Shown in pieces: positions 51,965 through 61,437 of a stretch of 64,000 bases of DNA (position 1 is its first letter; each line of letters starts with the position of its first letter). Origin of the DNA: Sulfuricurvum sp. (GTDB taxonomy: Bacteria > Campylobacterota > Campylobacteria > Campylobacterales > Sulfurimonadaceae). A program made the translations under genes and the position numbers. The stretch spans positions 186,001 to 250,000 of the forward strand of contig NZ_JALNYS010000001.1 of the NCBI RefSeq assembly GCF_023229695.1. The letters run 5' to 3'. Under the pieces are notes generated by a model. The model searched no databases. It saw only the letters and a program-made list of their open reading frames with translations, and was not told where the DNA came from.

Positions 51965-53031
51965 ATTTTTCCCGTGTCAAATCCAAATTACTTGCAGAAT
52001 ACCCCTATTTCGGGACATTGGCGAGCGCTTTGGAGATTGCGGTGAACAACGACATCGAGTCGTTTACCCGTGTCGGAAACCGGTTCGAGTACCGGGAAGA
52101 TTTTTTTCAAACCCTTAACGATAATCAAATCGCTTTTTCCCTCGCCAACGTCTCGCTGCACGGGGTCCTCTCCCACCCCTCCCGTATCGGAAGCCGCAGC
52201 CCGTGGCTGTGGTATAGCGCATGCGACCATGCGATCAACAACCTGCTGATCGACAACGGTTTCGAACCCCCGAGTAAAATCACCTACGATCCCCGGTTTC
52301 GGGATAAGTATGCCGAAGAGATTTACGAGATGCTCCTCGATACGATCACCCGGGAGGAATTGAACGACAAAGATTCCGATTCGCGCCGCAGTGACGAGAC
52401 GCCGGACGAGAAGCTCGAAACGGCGCAGCAGGAGATTCTTTCGCGTTCGGCGCTCCAGAAGGGGGAAGCGATGAAGCGATTGCCTGAGGGGCTGGAGAGG
52501 CTCATCCCTCTCCAAAAAAGGGGAGTCGTCGATTGGCGCAGCGAACTTCGCGACACTATCGGCGGCTATTACGTCAGCGATTACACCCTCATCCCCCCTT
52601 CCAAAAAACTGCTGTACGAGGGGATATACCTCCCCGGTGCCCATTCGCGCCATCTGGAACTCGCCATTGCCATCGACAGCTCCGGTTCGGTGGATGAGGT
52701 GCTCCTCTCCCGCTTTATCGCCGAGATCGAATCGATCACAGAACTCTTCGGATCGTACACTATCGAACTGCTGGTATGCGATGAGCGTATCCGCAGCCGT
52801 GAGCGATTTGAGAGCGGCGAAAGGATCACCTACACTCTCACCGGCGGCGGCGGAACCGATTTTACCCCCGTCTTTGAATCGATCACAGAGGGGGCGGTTT
52901 TGCCGAAAGTGCTCCTCTATTTTACCGATCTCGACGGCAAATTTCCCCCTTATGAGCCGCCGTATGAGGTGCTGTGGATTGCTCCGGGGCGAATCGATGT
53001 CCCTTTCGGACGGGTGATTGAATTGCTCTAA
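51958..53031 (+). CDS. DUF2201-like putative metallopeptidase/VWA protein
   Basis: 357-residue partner of the MoxR ATPase. The N-terminal half resembles the DUF2201 metallopeptidase-like domain (ANVSLHGVLSHPSRIGSR...ACDHAINNLLIDNG), though a HExxH motif is not seen. The C-terminal half is a von Willebrand A domain with the metal-site motif AIDSSGSV (about 240), a conserved threonine in GGGGTDFTPVF and a TDLDG segment. The ATG at 51958 overlaps the ATPase stop (TTATGTTAG). The module resembles other MoxR/VWA pairs that remodel proteins. Confidence 0.82.
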   Translation: MLDFSRVKSKLLAEYPYFGTLASALEIAVNNDIESFTRVGNRFEYREDFFQTLNDNQIAFSLANVSLHGVLSHPSRIGSRSPWLWYSACDHAINNLLIDNGFEPPSKITYDPRFRDKYAEEIYEMLLDTITREELNDKDSDSRRSDETPDEKLETAQQEILSRSALQKGEAMKRLPEGLERLIPLQKRGVVDWRSELRDTIGGYYVSDYTLIPPSKKLLYEGIYLPGAHSRHLELAIAIDSSGSVDEVLLSRFIAEIESITELFGSYTIELLVCDERIRSRERFESGERITYTLTGGGGTDFTPVFESITEGAVLPKVLLYFTDLDGKFPPYEPPYEVLWIAPGRIDVPFGRVIELL

Positions 53032-53099
53032 ACACCTTTTCCCTCCGTTTTATTAAACGTTGGTTACAATAAGAGTTATTTTAGTGCGAGGTTGTTTGG

Positions 53100-54929
53100 A
53101 TGGAGTTGGAAAGTAGGGATTTACTAGCTCAAAGACTGGAAGAGCTCAAAAACATTTTTCCCGAAATTTTCGATGACGGTGTGATCAACATCGACAAATT
53201 CAAAAGCATCGTTGCCCCGCAATCCGATGAGAAAAGCGAACACTACAGCTTTACGTGGAACGGTAAAAAAGGGTGTTACCAAACGATCCGCCAAAAATCC
53301 AATGCGACGTTAAAACTCGATACCGACACCACTATCCCTGATGGAGAGAATGTCTTTATCGAAGGGGATAACCTCGAAGTCCTCAAACTCCTCCAAACCT
53401 CGTACCATAAAAAAATCAAGATGATCACCATCGATCCCCCCTATAACAAAGATAAAGATTTTGTCTACAAAGACACATGGGGTGACACGATTACCAACTA
53501 TCTCATCCAAACCGATCAGCTTCGCGAAGAGGGGTACACCAGTACCAAAACCTCTAGCACGGGACGACGTCATACCAACTGGCTCAATATGATCTATCCG
53601 CGTCTGTGGCTCAGCCGAAATCTACTCCGCGATGATGGAGTGATTTTCGTCTCTATCGACGATGATGAGGTGCATAATCTCCGTAAAGTAATGGATGAGA
53701 TTTATGGGGAAGAGAGTTTTGTGGCTATTTTTCCTTGGCGCAAAAGAACAGCAAAAAGTGATGTGCCATTTGGAGTTTCACAAGACTATGAATGGATTAT
53801 ATGTTATGCAAAAGAGAAGTTTTTAGCAGGTATTTCGCATGAACAGAAATATTATTATACGGATGATTTTCCAAATGACGGTTGGCGTTTATCCGATTTA
53901 ACAACACAACGTAGTGATGATGAACGTCCAAATTCAGCTTTTGAGATGATTGATCCAAAAACAGGAAAAAAATACCCATATAATCCGAAAAGAACATGGG
54001 GTGTTACTCGTGATACATTTCAAGATTATTATGATAAAGGGAAAATTGTATTCCCGGATGATTATGATTTTTTAAATATTAAAACACCATATTATCGGGT
54101 TTTTGAAAGTGAAGATCGTGCAAAAGCTTTAAAAAAATATGGTACAGAAGAAGCAATTAAAGCCATTTCTACTCATTTCCCAAAGGATATAGGGATGAGT
54201 GAGAGTGGGAATAAAGAGATGGTTGAATTATTTGGAAGTAAGCTTTTTAGTTTTCCTAAGCCATCAACACTGATACAATATTTTCTTGAAGCAACAACAT
54301 CTAGTGAGGATATTATCCTCGATTTTTTTGCCGGAAGCGGGACGACGGCACATGCCGTGATGGCGCAAAATATCGAAGACGGCGGCAATCGAAAATACAT
54401 CCTCGTTCAGCTCCCCGAAGCAACCGATGAAAAGAGCGAAGCGTACAAAGCAGGCTACACAAAAATCAGCGACATCACCAAAGAGCGAATCAAGCGGGTG
54501 ATCCAAAAACTCGATTACCAAGACGGCTTTAAATCCTATGTGTTAGACAACTCCAATTTCCAAATTTTCAAAGAGGTAAAAAAACGTCCCGGTGAGAGTG
54601 TTGAAAGCATCGAAAAAATGCTCAAAATGTCAATTTTCCATGAAAATATCCTCACCCAAGGGGCGAAAAAGATCGATATCGTCTATGAAATCGGACTCAA
54701 AAACGGGTTTACTCTGAGCGCAAACTATGAAGAGTTCAAAAAAGAAAAATACAGTTTTATCCGTCTGTTTGAAGAGAACCGTGAGTTTTTCTTTACCTTC
54801 GATCACAAAATCGCCAATGATATACGGGAATGTTTACCGCAGGGGATCAAGCTCATCTGTTACGATAAATCGCTCGATGATGGTACCAAACTGAACTTGC
54901 GTGAGTATTTTGCGTTAGAGACGCTGTAG
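53100..54929 (+). CDS. mod: Type III restriction-modification DNA methyltransferase (Mod)
   Basis: 609-residue adenine methyltransferase that sets the recognition sequence of a type III system. The catalytic motif DPPY begins at Asp112 and the SAM-binding motif FFAGSGTT spans 409-416, the beta-class order. The target-recognition domain lies between (about 205-400). The DNA is a mosaic: 53100-53710 and 54310-54929 look like the host, but 53720-54300 is distinctly AT-rich, as if the recognition domain had been swapped. The restriction gene is 1.9 kb further on, after two inserted genes. GAGG precedes the ATG. Confidence 0.93.
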   Translation: MELESRDLLAQRLEELKNIFPEIFDDGVINIDKFKSIVAPQSDEKSEHYSFTWNGKKGCYQTIRQKSNATLKLDTDTTIPDGENVFIEGDNLEVLKLLQTSYHKKIKMITIDPPYNKDKDFVYKDTWGDTITNYLIQTDQLREEGYTSTKTSSTGRRHTNWLNMIYPRLWLSRNLLRDDGVIFVSIDDDEVHNLRKVMDEIYGEESFVAIFPWRKRTAKSDVPFGVSQDYEWIICYAKEKFLAGISHEQKYYYTDDFPNDGWRLSDLTTQRSDDERPNSAFEMIDPKTGKKYPYNPKRTWGVTRDTFQDYYDKGKIVFPDDYDFLNIKTPYYRVFESEDRAKALKKYGTEEAIKAISTHFPKDIGMSESGNKEMVELFGSKLFSFPKPSTLIQYFLEATTSSEDIILDFFAGSGTTAHAVMAQNIEDGGNRKYILVQLPEATDEKSEAYKAGYTKISDITKERIKRVIQKLDYQDGFKSYVLDNSNFQIFKEVKKRPGESVESIEKMLKMSIFHENILTQGAKKIDIVYEIGLKNGFTLSANYEEFKKEKYSFIRLFEENREFFFTFDHKIANDIRECLPQGIKLICYDKSLDDGTKLNLREYFALETL

Positions 54930-54937
54930 GAGACAAC

Positions 54938-56302
54938 ATGGTATTTGGATTTGAAGGATCGGGCGGGCAAAATTTTGACAACGGTAATTTCGCATCGGAA
55001 CCGATCGAAAGAGAATATAAAAGTTCAATAATATTGGAAAGTCTCTATCTCCATAATTTCAAAAGCTTTTATAATAGCAAATTTGAATTTGGAAAGCTCA
55101 ACTGTCTCATTGCTCCAAATAATACGGGGAAAAGTAATCTTGTAGAAGCTTTGGAATTTTTGGATGCTTTGATATATGAAAATACAGCTAGAGCAATAGC
55201 AAAAATTGGATTTCAAAATATTCAAAACTATCATTATTTAGACGAAAAAAGAATATCTATGAATGCAAAATTTAATATTCAGAATAGAGTTTTAGTATCC
55301 GATGAATTCATAGATTATAAACTAGAACTTGCATTCTTATTTAGTATGGATATTGAAGAGAAAAAATCCAACATAGATATCATCTCATATAGTAGTAAAA
55401 TTAAAAGTATTCCAATTGATAAGGCTGATTTGCAAAATGGCTTACAATTAAGGGTTTTTAATGATTTTGATGAATATATACAAAACTATTTACTATATGC
55501 TCAAAACTTAGAAAAAAAACGATACGAAAGTTTTGATTTTTCATACAATAATTCGACACTTCAATACGAGATAAAAACAAAACGCGATACTACTGATAAA
55601 TTAGTGCAACTTCTTTTTGGTCTAGAAATAAACAAAAAAAATAATATTTTAACAAAACCGATGGACTTTAGATTTTTATTTAACAGGAGTTCATTATTTG
55701 CTTCTCATTATTTTCATGCACATGATATAAAAAGAACGCAGGAGTCGGGATTTGAATATTTTTTAAAAGATGGAACTAATTTAGCTGAGCATTTAAGCAA
55801 TCTTGATAAAGAAGTTTTTGAAGATATTTCAACTTCATTGATTGGGGAAGTTGAGCTGATTAATTCATTGGAAATAAAAGATGGCTTTACTACTGATATT
55901 GTTTTTAACGAGGAAGTAAATGGAAAAACATATCCAATCAAGCTTCAAAAAGTTTCAGACGGAACAATACATTTTGTAGCAATTATGACAGCATTGATTG
56001 GAAATAAACATTCAATAGGCATGATGATAGAAGAGCCTGAGCGACATATGCACATGAAAGTTTTGTCATATATTCTCAATACGATGCGAGATGATGATAA
56101 GCAGATATTTTTCACGACGCATAGCACAGAGTTTTTGAGCCAGTTGAATTTGGATGAGATCATATTTATGTTCCGTGACTATGAGGGAGATACTAAAGGT
56201 CAAAGAGCTGAAGATATACCGAATATCAAAAAAATCATGAAAAGACATAAAGATTTAGTAGAGATTATTAAGTGTGGTTTAGTTGGGGAATACGATGAAT
56301 AG
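54938..56302 (+). CDS. AAA-family ATPase (OLD/RloA-like) embedded in type III locus
   Basis: 454-residue ABC-type/SMC-like ATPase. Walker A is APNNTGKSN (about 59-67), the signature region lies around KVSDGTIHFVAIMT, Walker B is MMIEEPERHMH (about 365) and the H-loop is FFTTHSTEFLSQL. The central insert (about 110-290) is helical. Such ATPases are paired with TOPRIM or HEPN effectors in many phage-defence systems (for example the two PARIS genes). It is AT-rich compared with mod and res and starts 8 bases after mod; its end overlaps the TOPRIM gene. A defence role is inferred from this context. Confidence 0.85.
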   Translation: MVFGFEGSGGQNFDNGNFASEPIEREYKSSIILESLYLHNFKSFYNSKFEFGKLNCLIAPNNTGKSNLVEALEFLDALIYENTARAIAKIGFQNIQNYHYLDEKRISMNAKFNIQNRVLVSDEFIDYKLELAFLFSMDIEEKKSNIDIISYSSKIKSIPIDKADLQNGLQLRVFNDFDEYIQNYLLYAQNLEKKRYESFDFSYNNSTLQYEIKTKRDTTDKLVQLLFGLEINKKNNILTKPMDFRFLFNRSSLFASHYFHAHDIKRTQESGFEYFLKDGTNLAEHLSNLDKEVFEDISTSLIGEVELINSLEIKDGFTTDIVFNEEVNGKTYPIKLQKVSDGTIHFVAIMTALIGNKHSIGMMIEEPERHMHMKVLSYILNTMRDDDKQIFFTTHSTEFLSQLNLDEIIFMFRDYEGDTKGQRAEDIPNIKKIMKRHKDLVEIIKCGLVGEYDE

Positions 56303-56816
56303 AAAGATAGGTGTTATAGTAGAAGGTCCAACAGATAAAGATTTTTTTGAAAAGCACATAAAAAAACAGTATCCAAGTATAAAAGGAATAAAAGTCATTT
56401 CATCCGCGACTGGAAGAAATCAGAAAATTAGAAATAAAATAAAATTGAATAGTAGAATAAAAGATTTAAAAGATAAAAATGGGTGTAATGAAATATATAT
56501 TTTAATTGATTTAGATAATAAATCTTGTGTGGTCACAGAAAAAAAAGATTTTGATAGTAAAATGGGATTATCATCTCAAAGTGATGTAACAACTGTTGTT
56601 GTATCTACTGAGTTAGAAGCGTGGATGATGTCTGCTTGGCAAAAAAGTGACAATGCGACTAAAGAAGATTTAAAAAAGTATTTTGGGTTAAAAAGCAATA
56701 CAAATATAGAAGAAGTCCTACTGCAAAGATTCCTTGCATCGAAACAGAATATTGATTGTAACAATAATGAATCGCTTCGTTATTTTATAGAAAAATTGGG
56801 CTTAGAATGCAAATAA
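56295..56816 (+). CDS. TOPRIM-like (DUF4276/RloB-type) protein
   Basis: 173-residue protein. The TOPRIM acidic residues are visible: Glu10 in VIVEGPTDKDFFEK and Asp72/Asp74 in LIDLDN, and STELEAWMM resembles the E-x-W segment of RloB/DUF4276-like proteins. It is probably the effector nuclease of the ATPase next to it. I start at the ATG at 56295 with GGGGAA before it; a TTG at 56283 is also in frame. It is strongly AT-rich. Its stop overlaps the res start by 10 bases, so translation continues into the restriction subunit. Confidence 0.8.
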   Translation: MNRKIGVIVEGPTDKDFFEKHIKKQYPSIKGIKVISSATGRNQKIRNKIKLNSRIKDLKDKNGCNEIYILIDLDNKSCVVTEKKDFDSKMGLSSQSDVTTVVVSTELEAWMMSAWQKSDNATKEDLKKYFGLKSNTNIEEVLLQRFLASKQNIDCNNNESLRYFIEKLGLECK

Positions 56817-59353
56817 AATACATCGAACAAGTCCATCAAGAAAAAGCGGTAAATGCAATCACCGATCTGTTTATAGGTCAGGAGCATTTTGAAGCCGATT
56901 TCGATCTCTTCGACGGCGAAGCGGTGTGTTCGAATGAATTTACGATTAACCAAGAGAGTGTTTTAGAGAATTTAAACCGTGTTCAAAAGCAAAATAATAT
57001 CGATGAATCGCTGATGCTTCAAAGTCTCGATTTTTCGATAGAGATGGAGACGGGGACGGGGAAAACGTTTGTTTATATCAAAACGATTTTAGAGCTGTTT
57101 ACCCAATACGGCTGGAGCAAGTTTATCATTATCGTCCCTACTATCGCGATCAAAGAGGGGGTGCTTCATGCGCTGGGAAGTATGGATGGGTATTTTAGAG
57201 ACTTCTATCCGTTTGCGTATGATTATTTCGAATACGATTCGTCCAAATTGGGACAGCTGAAACATTTTATCCGAGATAACACTCTCCAAATTATGATTAT
57301 GACGATTGACAGTTTTAAGCGAAACAATACCGTCTTAAACCAACTGCAAGAGGGGTTTATCTCAACGCCCAAAGAGAGTCTCCAAAAAACCAAACCGATA
57401 CTCATCCTCGATGAGCCTCAAAATATGGAGAGTGAACTCAGTGTCACGGCGATCAAAGAGCTCAACCCCCTCTTTACGCTCCGTTATTCCGCAACCCATA
57501 AGAACTATTATAACCTTGTTTATACTCTATCATCGAAAGAGGCATTGGAGAGAGGATTGGTCAAACAGATCGACGTATTGGCGTTGAGCGAAAACCAAAC
57601 GATTAACGATGTCTATATCAACATCCAAAAAATCGAAATTGATAAAACCTCCAAACGTCCCGTGGCGTATCTCGAACTCATCGTCAAAAACAAAGATGAA
57701 TTTGTCAAAAAAGCGCTCAAAATCAAAGGGGATGAGAGCTTAAGCGAAAAGACCAAAAACCCGATTTATAGCGGTTTTACCGTCGATGAGATCAATGGAC
57801 GCGAGGGGTTTATCACGTTTGACAACGGGTTGAAACTGGAACTTCATGCCATCAACGGGCAGGTCAAACAAGAGATTCAAAAAGCTCAGATTACCGAAGC
57901 GATCAAACTGCACATGGAAAAATACGAAGCGCTTCAACAATCGGACATTAAAGTCCTCAGCCTCTTTTTTATCGATAGAGTTGCTAATTTTTTACAAGAT
58001 GAAGAGGGTTGGATCGAAGGGTATTTTTGTGCTGAATTTGAGCGGCTAAAAGTCTCTTACCCGACTTTTGCTCCCCTCAGTGCACGGGATGTGTACGGGT
58101 TTTATTTCGCAAAGCGAAACAGCGGGTATGTCGATGAACTGAAAAACAATGAAGCAGACCGCAAGCTCCAAAAAGAGATGTTCGATACGATTATGAAAGA
58201 AAAAGAGAAGCTTTTGAGTTTTAATGAGAAGATTAGCTTTATTTTCTCCCACAGTGCCCTCAAAGAGGGATGGGACAACCCCAACGTCTTTTTTATTACG
58301 ACACTCAACGAGACCAAAAGCGAGATGAAAAAAAGACAGATTTTGGGTCGCGGGGTGCGACTTGCCGTCGATAGTAATGGGGAACGGATCGAGGATAAGA
58401 ATATTAATCGATTGACGGTTATCGCCAATGAGAGTTTCGATGAGTTTGCAAAAAGTTTGCAAGCCGAATACAAGGCGACGGACGGATCGAACGGTCCGAC
58501 ACTCAATAATAAAAGAGCGGAAAAAACAGTTAAAATCCGACCGGAAGCGAAGGAGTTGAGTGAATTTGCTCAATTATGGGAGAAATTAAAGCAAAAAACG
58601 GTTTATGACATTCGCCTAGACAGTGCGAAGTTCCAAGAAGCGGTCATCGAAAAACTAAACAGTATCGAAACCAAAGAAAAAAAGATCGTGATGCAATACG
58701 GAACGTTGAGAAGCGATTTGGACGGTTTTGTCGGGGATGAAAAAAGTTTCAGCCTGGCGATTGAAGAGACTCTGCCGAACATCGTTGCCCTCATCGAACG
58801 TGAGAGCGGCTTATCACGAGAGACCATTATTGGGATATTTCAAAAGGTAGATTTAAAACCTTTTATCAAAAACAGTGATGAGTATATCAAAAAAGCGTTA
58901 GAGATTTTCGACGATGCCAAGCATGAAATCCTAAGCGGAAGCGATGGGATCGTGTATCAGGTTAGCGGTGAGCATTATGAATTTGGAAACGTATTTGCGG
59001 ACGAAATCAAAGGGTATAATTTAGAAGCGTGCCAAAGAGGACTGTATGAAGCGGAAGCGTGGGATTCAGAGACGGAGCAAGCTTTTATAAAATGTGCCGA
59101 TACGAATTTTAAGTTTTTTACCAAATTGCCCAAACGCTTTAAAATCAAAACGCCATTGGGAAATTACAACCCGGACTTTGCGGTGATTAAGTTTGACGAG
59201 AGCGAGGGGAGCTTTGTCGTGGAGACCAAAGGGAGTGATAAAGAGCGTGATTTGAGAGGTCGGGAAAAATGGAAGATTGCCTATGCGAAGAAACATTTTA
59301 AACTGCTCACTATTCAGTACAGAGATAAGATTACACAGTGTAAAGATGTTTAA
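56807..59353 (+). CDS. res: Type III restriction enzyme, Res subunit
   Basis: 848-residue ATP-dependent translocase/nuclease that cuts DNA when two head-to-head unmodified sites are met. The helicase module has Walker A ETGTGKT (81-87) and the DEPQ box (Asp202) typical of type III enzymes, with later helicase motifs in KEGWDNPNVF and ILGRGVRL. The C-terminal nuclease motif is PD (Asp790) and ETK (806-808). Base composition is host-like again, unlike the two genes upstream. The start overlaps the TOPRIM gene. Confidence 0.95.
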   Translation: MQIKYIEQVHQEKAVNAITDLFIGQEHFEADFDLFDGEAVCSNEFTINQESVLENLNRVQKQNNIDESLMLQSLDFSIEMETGTGKTFVYIKTILELFTQYGWSKFIIIVPTIAIKEGVLHALGSMDGYFRDFYPFAYDYFEYDSSKLGQLKHFIRDNTLQIMIMTIDSFKRNNTVLNQLQEGFISTPKESLQKTKPILILDEPQNMESELSVTAIKELNPLFTLRYSATHKNYYNLVYTLSSKEALERGLVKQIDVLALSENQTINDVYINIQKIEIDKTSKRPVAYLELIVKNKDEFVKKALKIKGDESLSEKTKNPIYSGFTVDEINGREGFITFDNGLKLELHAINGQVKQEIQKAQITEAIKLHMEKYEALQQSDIKVLSLFFIDRVANFLQDEEGWIEGYFCAEFERLKVSYPTFAPLSARDVYGFYFAKRNSGYVDELKNNEADRKLQKEMFDTIMKEKEKLLSFNEKISFIFSHSALKEGWDNPNVFFITTLNETKSEMKKRQILGRGVRLAVDSNGERIEDKNINRLTVIANESFDEFAKSLQAEYKATDGSNGPTLNNKRAEKTVKIRPEAKELSEFAQLWEKLKQKTVYDIRLDSAKFQEAVIEKLNSIETKEKKIVMQYGTLRSDLDGFVGDEKSFSLAIEETLPNIVALIERESGLSRETIIGIFQKVDLKPFIKNSDEYIKKALEIFDDAKHEILSGSDGIVYQVSGEHYEFGNVFADEIKGYNLEACQRGLYEAEAWDSETEQAFIKCADTNFKFFTKLPKRFKIKTPLGNYNPDFAVIKFDESEGSFVVETKGSDKERDLRGREKWKIAYAKKHFKLLTIQYRDKITQCKDV

Positions 59354-59356
59354 AAA

Positions 59357-60610
59357 GTGATCGAATCTGCCCTCAAAATCTTAGAAACCTCTAACCTCTT
59401 TATCACCGGCGGTGCGGGAGCGGGGAAAACGACGCTGACGCAGGCGTTGATCGACGATGCGGTAAAAAAGGGGCAATCGGTCGCCCGTCTCGCCTCGACG
59501 GGGATGGCGGCGACGCTGATCGGGGGGCAGACGCTCCACAGTTTTTTCGATCTGGGAATCGCCAATTCGCAAGAGGAGCTGGAGCTGCGCGGCAAGCTCG
59601 AATGCCCCAAAAAAATTGCGAAACTGATTAAATCGATGGGAATCATCCTCATCGATGAGATCTCTATGGTGAGCGCCCCTTTACTGGATTTGATACGTCT
59701 GCGGCTCCTTCAGGCGGAGTTTGAAGGGAAAATCGTCGTGGTGGGGGATTTTTTGCAGCTTCCTCCCGTAACGCGGGGGAATGATCCGATCTATTTTGCG
59801 TTTGAATCCCTCAGCTGGGAGCGGTTCGGTTTTGAGACCCTTCATTTGGAAGGGTCATTCCGGACCCATGAAGCCGATTTTTTGAGTTTGCTAGAACAGG
59901 TTCGCCATGCCCGTATCGACGCGGAAGCGTCGGAGGGGTTGAACCGCCTGATCCGCCCTTTGCCGGAGGATCAAAGCGCTATTACCCTGCTGTATGGGAA
60001 AAATATCAGTGCACAGAACCATAATCGTGCCCAATTGGCCCATTTGAACGGGGAAGAGGTTGCGATCTCCACCTATGTCACCCTCCATGACACGAAGATG
60101 CAGGAGCGTGACGTGGAGCGGTTTATGAACGAGAGCCGTATCGAACCGGTACTGGTACTCAAAGTGGGAGCTCCGATCCTCTTTACCCGCAATGCGTGGA
60201 ATTACTACAACGGGGAGCGGGGGCGGATCATCTCCATCGAAGAGGAGGTGATCTGGGTCCGAAAAAGCGACGGGGTGAATGTCAAAGTGGAGCGGACGGG
60301 TACGACAAAGAGCCGTTGGGTTGAAAAAGGGAAAGCGGTGAAGGAAGAGAACCTGATCACCCTCAGCCAGTTTCCTCTGACGCTGGCGTTTGCGATCACG
60401 ATCCACAAATCGCAGGGGATGAGTCTGGCCGATTACGTCATCGAAACGAACGAGATATTTGCCCCCTCACAGTTTTACGTGGCCCTTTCCCGCTCCGTTT
60501 CGGCGCACCGTGTGACATTGACGCAACCGAACCGTCCCTGGGAGAGGCTCTGTTTTCTCCATCCCAAAGCGTTGGCATTTGCGCAGCGGATCGCCATGAA
60601 CCGGGTTTAA
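59357..60610 (+). CDS. PIF1-like helicase / RecD-type ATPase
   Basis: 417-residue superfamily 1B helicase of the PIF1/RecD2 kind. Walker A is GGAGAGKTT (18-26), Walker B ILIDEISM, motif III VGDFLQLPPV and motif VI near the C-terminus (VALSRSVSAHRVTL). Members unwind G-quadruplexes or act in recombination. The start is a GTG at 59357, 3 bases after the res stop, so it may be expressed with the restriction operon; its own base composition is host-like. It is shorter than eukaryotic PIF1 but typical of bacterial members. A role in defence is not implied by sequence. Confidence 0.85.
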   Translation: MIESALKILETSNLFITGGAGAGKTTLTQALIDDAVKKGQSVARLASTGMAATLIGGQTLHSFFDLGIANSQEELELRGKLECPKKIAKLIKSMGIILIDEISMVSAPLLDLIRLRLLQAEFEGKIVVVGDFLQLPPVTRGNDPIYFAFESLSWERFGFETLHLEGSFRTHEADFLSLLEQVRHARIDAEASEGLNRLIRPLPEDQSAITLLYGKNISAQNHNRAQLAHLNGEEVAISTYVTLHDTKMQERDVERFMNESRIEPVLVLKVGAPILFTRNAWNYYNGERGRIISIEEEVIWVRKSDGVNVKVERTGTTKSRWVEKGKAVKEENLITLSQFPLTLAFAITIHKSQGMSLADYVIETNEIFAPSQFYVALSRSVSAHRVTLTQPNRPWERLCFLHPKALAFAQRIAMNRV

Positions 60611-60655
60611 AAGATATTAAATGCATATATAAATAATATGGATTAGATATCTTTT
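60609..60655. terminator. Bidirectional terminator-like inverted repeat
   Basis: AAAAGATAT and ATATCTTTT are a perfect 9-base inverted repeat with a 29-base AT-rich loop between the convergent pif1-like and fetB-like genes. The T-run on each strand makes termination plausible, but the stem is weak. Confidence 0.4.
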
Positions 60656-60656
60656 G

Positions 60657-61418
60657 TCACCCTTTCTGTCTACCTGAGAGGGTGCTGCCAAACGTTGCCC
60701 CAAAAATTTCCCGATACGAAAACATCATCGTAAAGGCCGCTGCGAGGAGCGATACCGCCACCATCATGTACATGACGGCCAATTGGTAGGAGACCGCCGT
60801 GAGCGGATCGGCCCCGGCAAGGAGCATCCCCGTCGTAATCCCCGGAATGTGGATGATCCCTACCGTCTGGAGCATGTTCAGCGTCGGGATCATCGCCGCT
60901 TTGACGGAGGCTCTGGAGGCAAACGAGAGGGCCTCTTTGAGCGGTGCTCCCAGCGCGATCATCCCCTCGATCGTCTCCACCGTATTTTTCACCTCCCCTT
61001 TGAACCGTTCGACGCTTTGGGTATAGACGTTGAGGGCATTGCCGATGATCATACCGCCGATGGGAATCATCTCATGTGGGACCATATGGATCACCCCGAA
61101 TGCCATCATCGAGAGAAACACGATCCCCGATGAGATCCCCAGAACGGAAAAAGCGATTACGAACCCCTTCTCCCCCAGCGGGGAACGTTTGCGCGCCGTA
61201 TAGGCGCCGAATGCCGTCATCCCCAGCAGGACGAAAAAGAGGAGGGAGGGGTGAGTGATTTTAAACAGATAGACGAGGACGTATCCGAGGAGGCCGAGCT
61301 GCACCATTGCCAACACGGAGTTGGTCAGGATCTGTTTTTCGAGGCCGAAATGTTCGCGGCGCGAATACCAGAGGGCAAACAGGATGAGGAGATACGAGGC
61401 TAAAAAAGAGTAGTGCAT
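60657..61418 (-). CDS. FetB-like ABC transporter permease (UPF0014)
   Basis: 253-residue membrane protein with about seven hydrophobic helices. It matches the UPF0014/FetB family: LVQLGLLGYVL, MIPIGGMIIGNALN and SRASVKAAMIPTLNMLQTVGIIHIPGITTGMLLAGADP. In E. coli FetB works with the ATPase FetA to export iron and resist oxidative stress. No fetA-like ATPase gene lies next to it here, so it may use a distant partner. It lies 19 bases after nuoN on the minus strand and could be read from that operon. Confidence 0.85.
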   Translation of the reverse strand: MHYSFLASYLLILFALWYSRREHFGLEKQILTNSVLAMVQLGLLGYVLVYLFKITHPSLLFFVLLGMTAFGAYTARKRSPLGEKGFVIAFSVLGISSGIVFLSMMAFGVIHMVPHEMIPIGGMIIGNALNVYTQSVERFKGEVKNTVETIEGMIALGAPLKEALSFASRASVKAAMIPTLNMLQTVGIIHIPGITTGMLLAGADPLTAVSYQLAVMYMMVAVSLLAAAFTMMFSYREIFGATFGSTLSGRQKG

Positions 61419-61437
61419 AAGGGTATTCTACTCTTCT

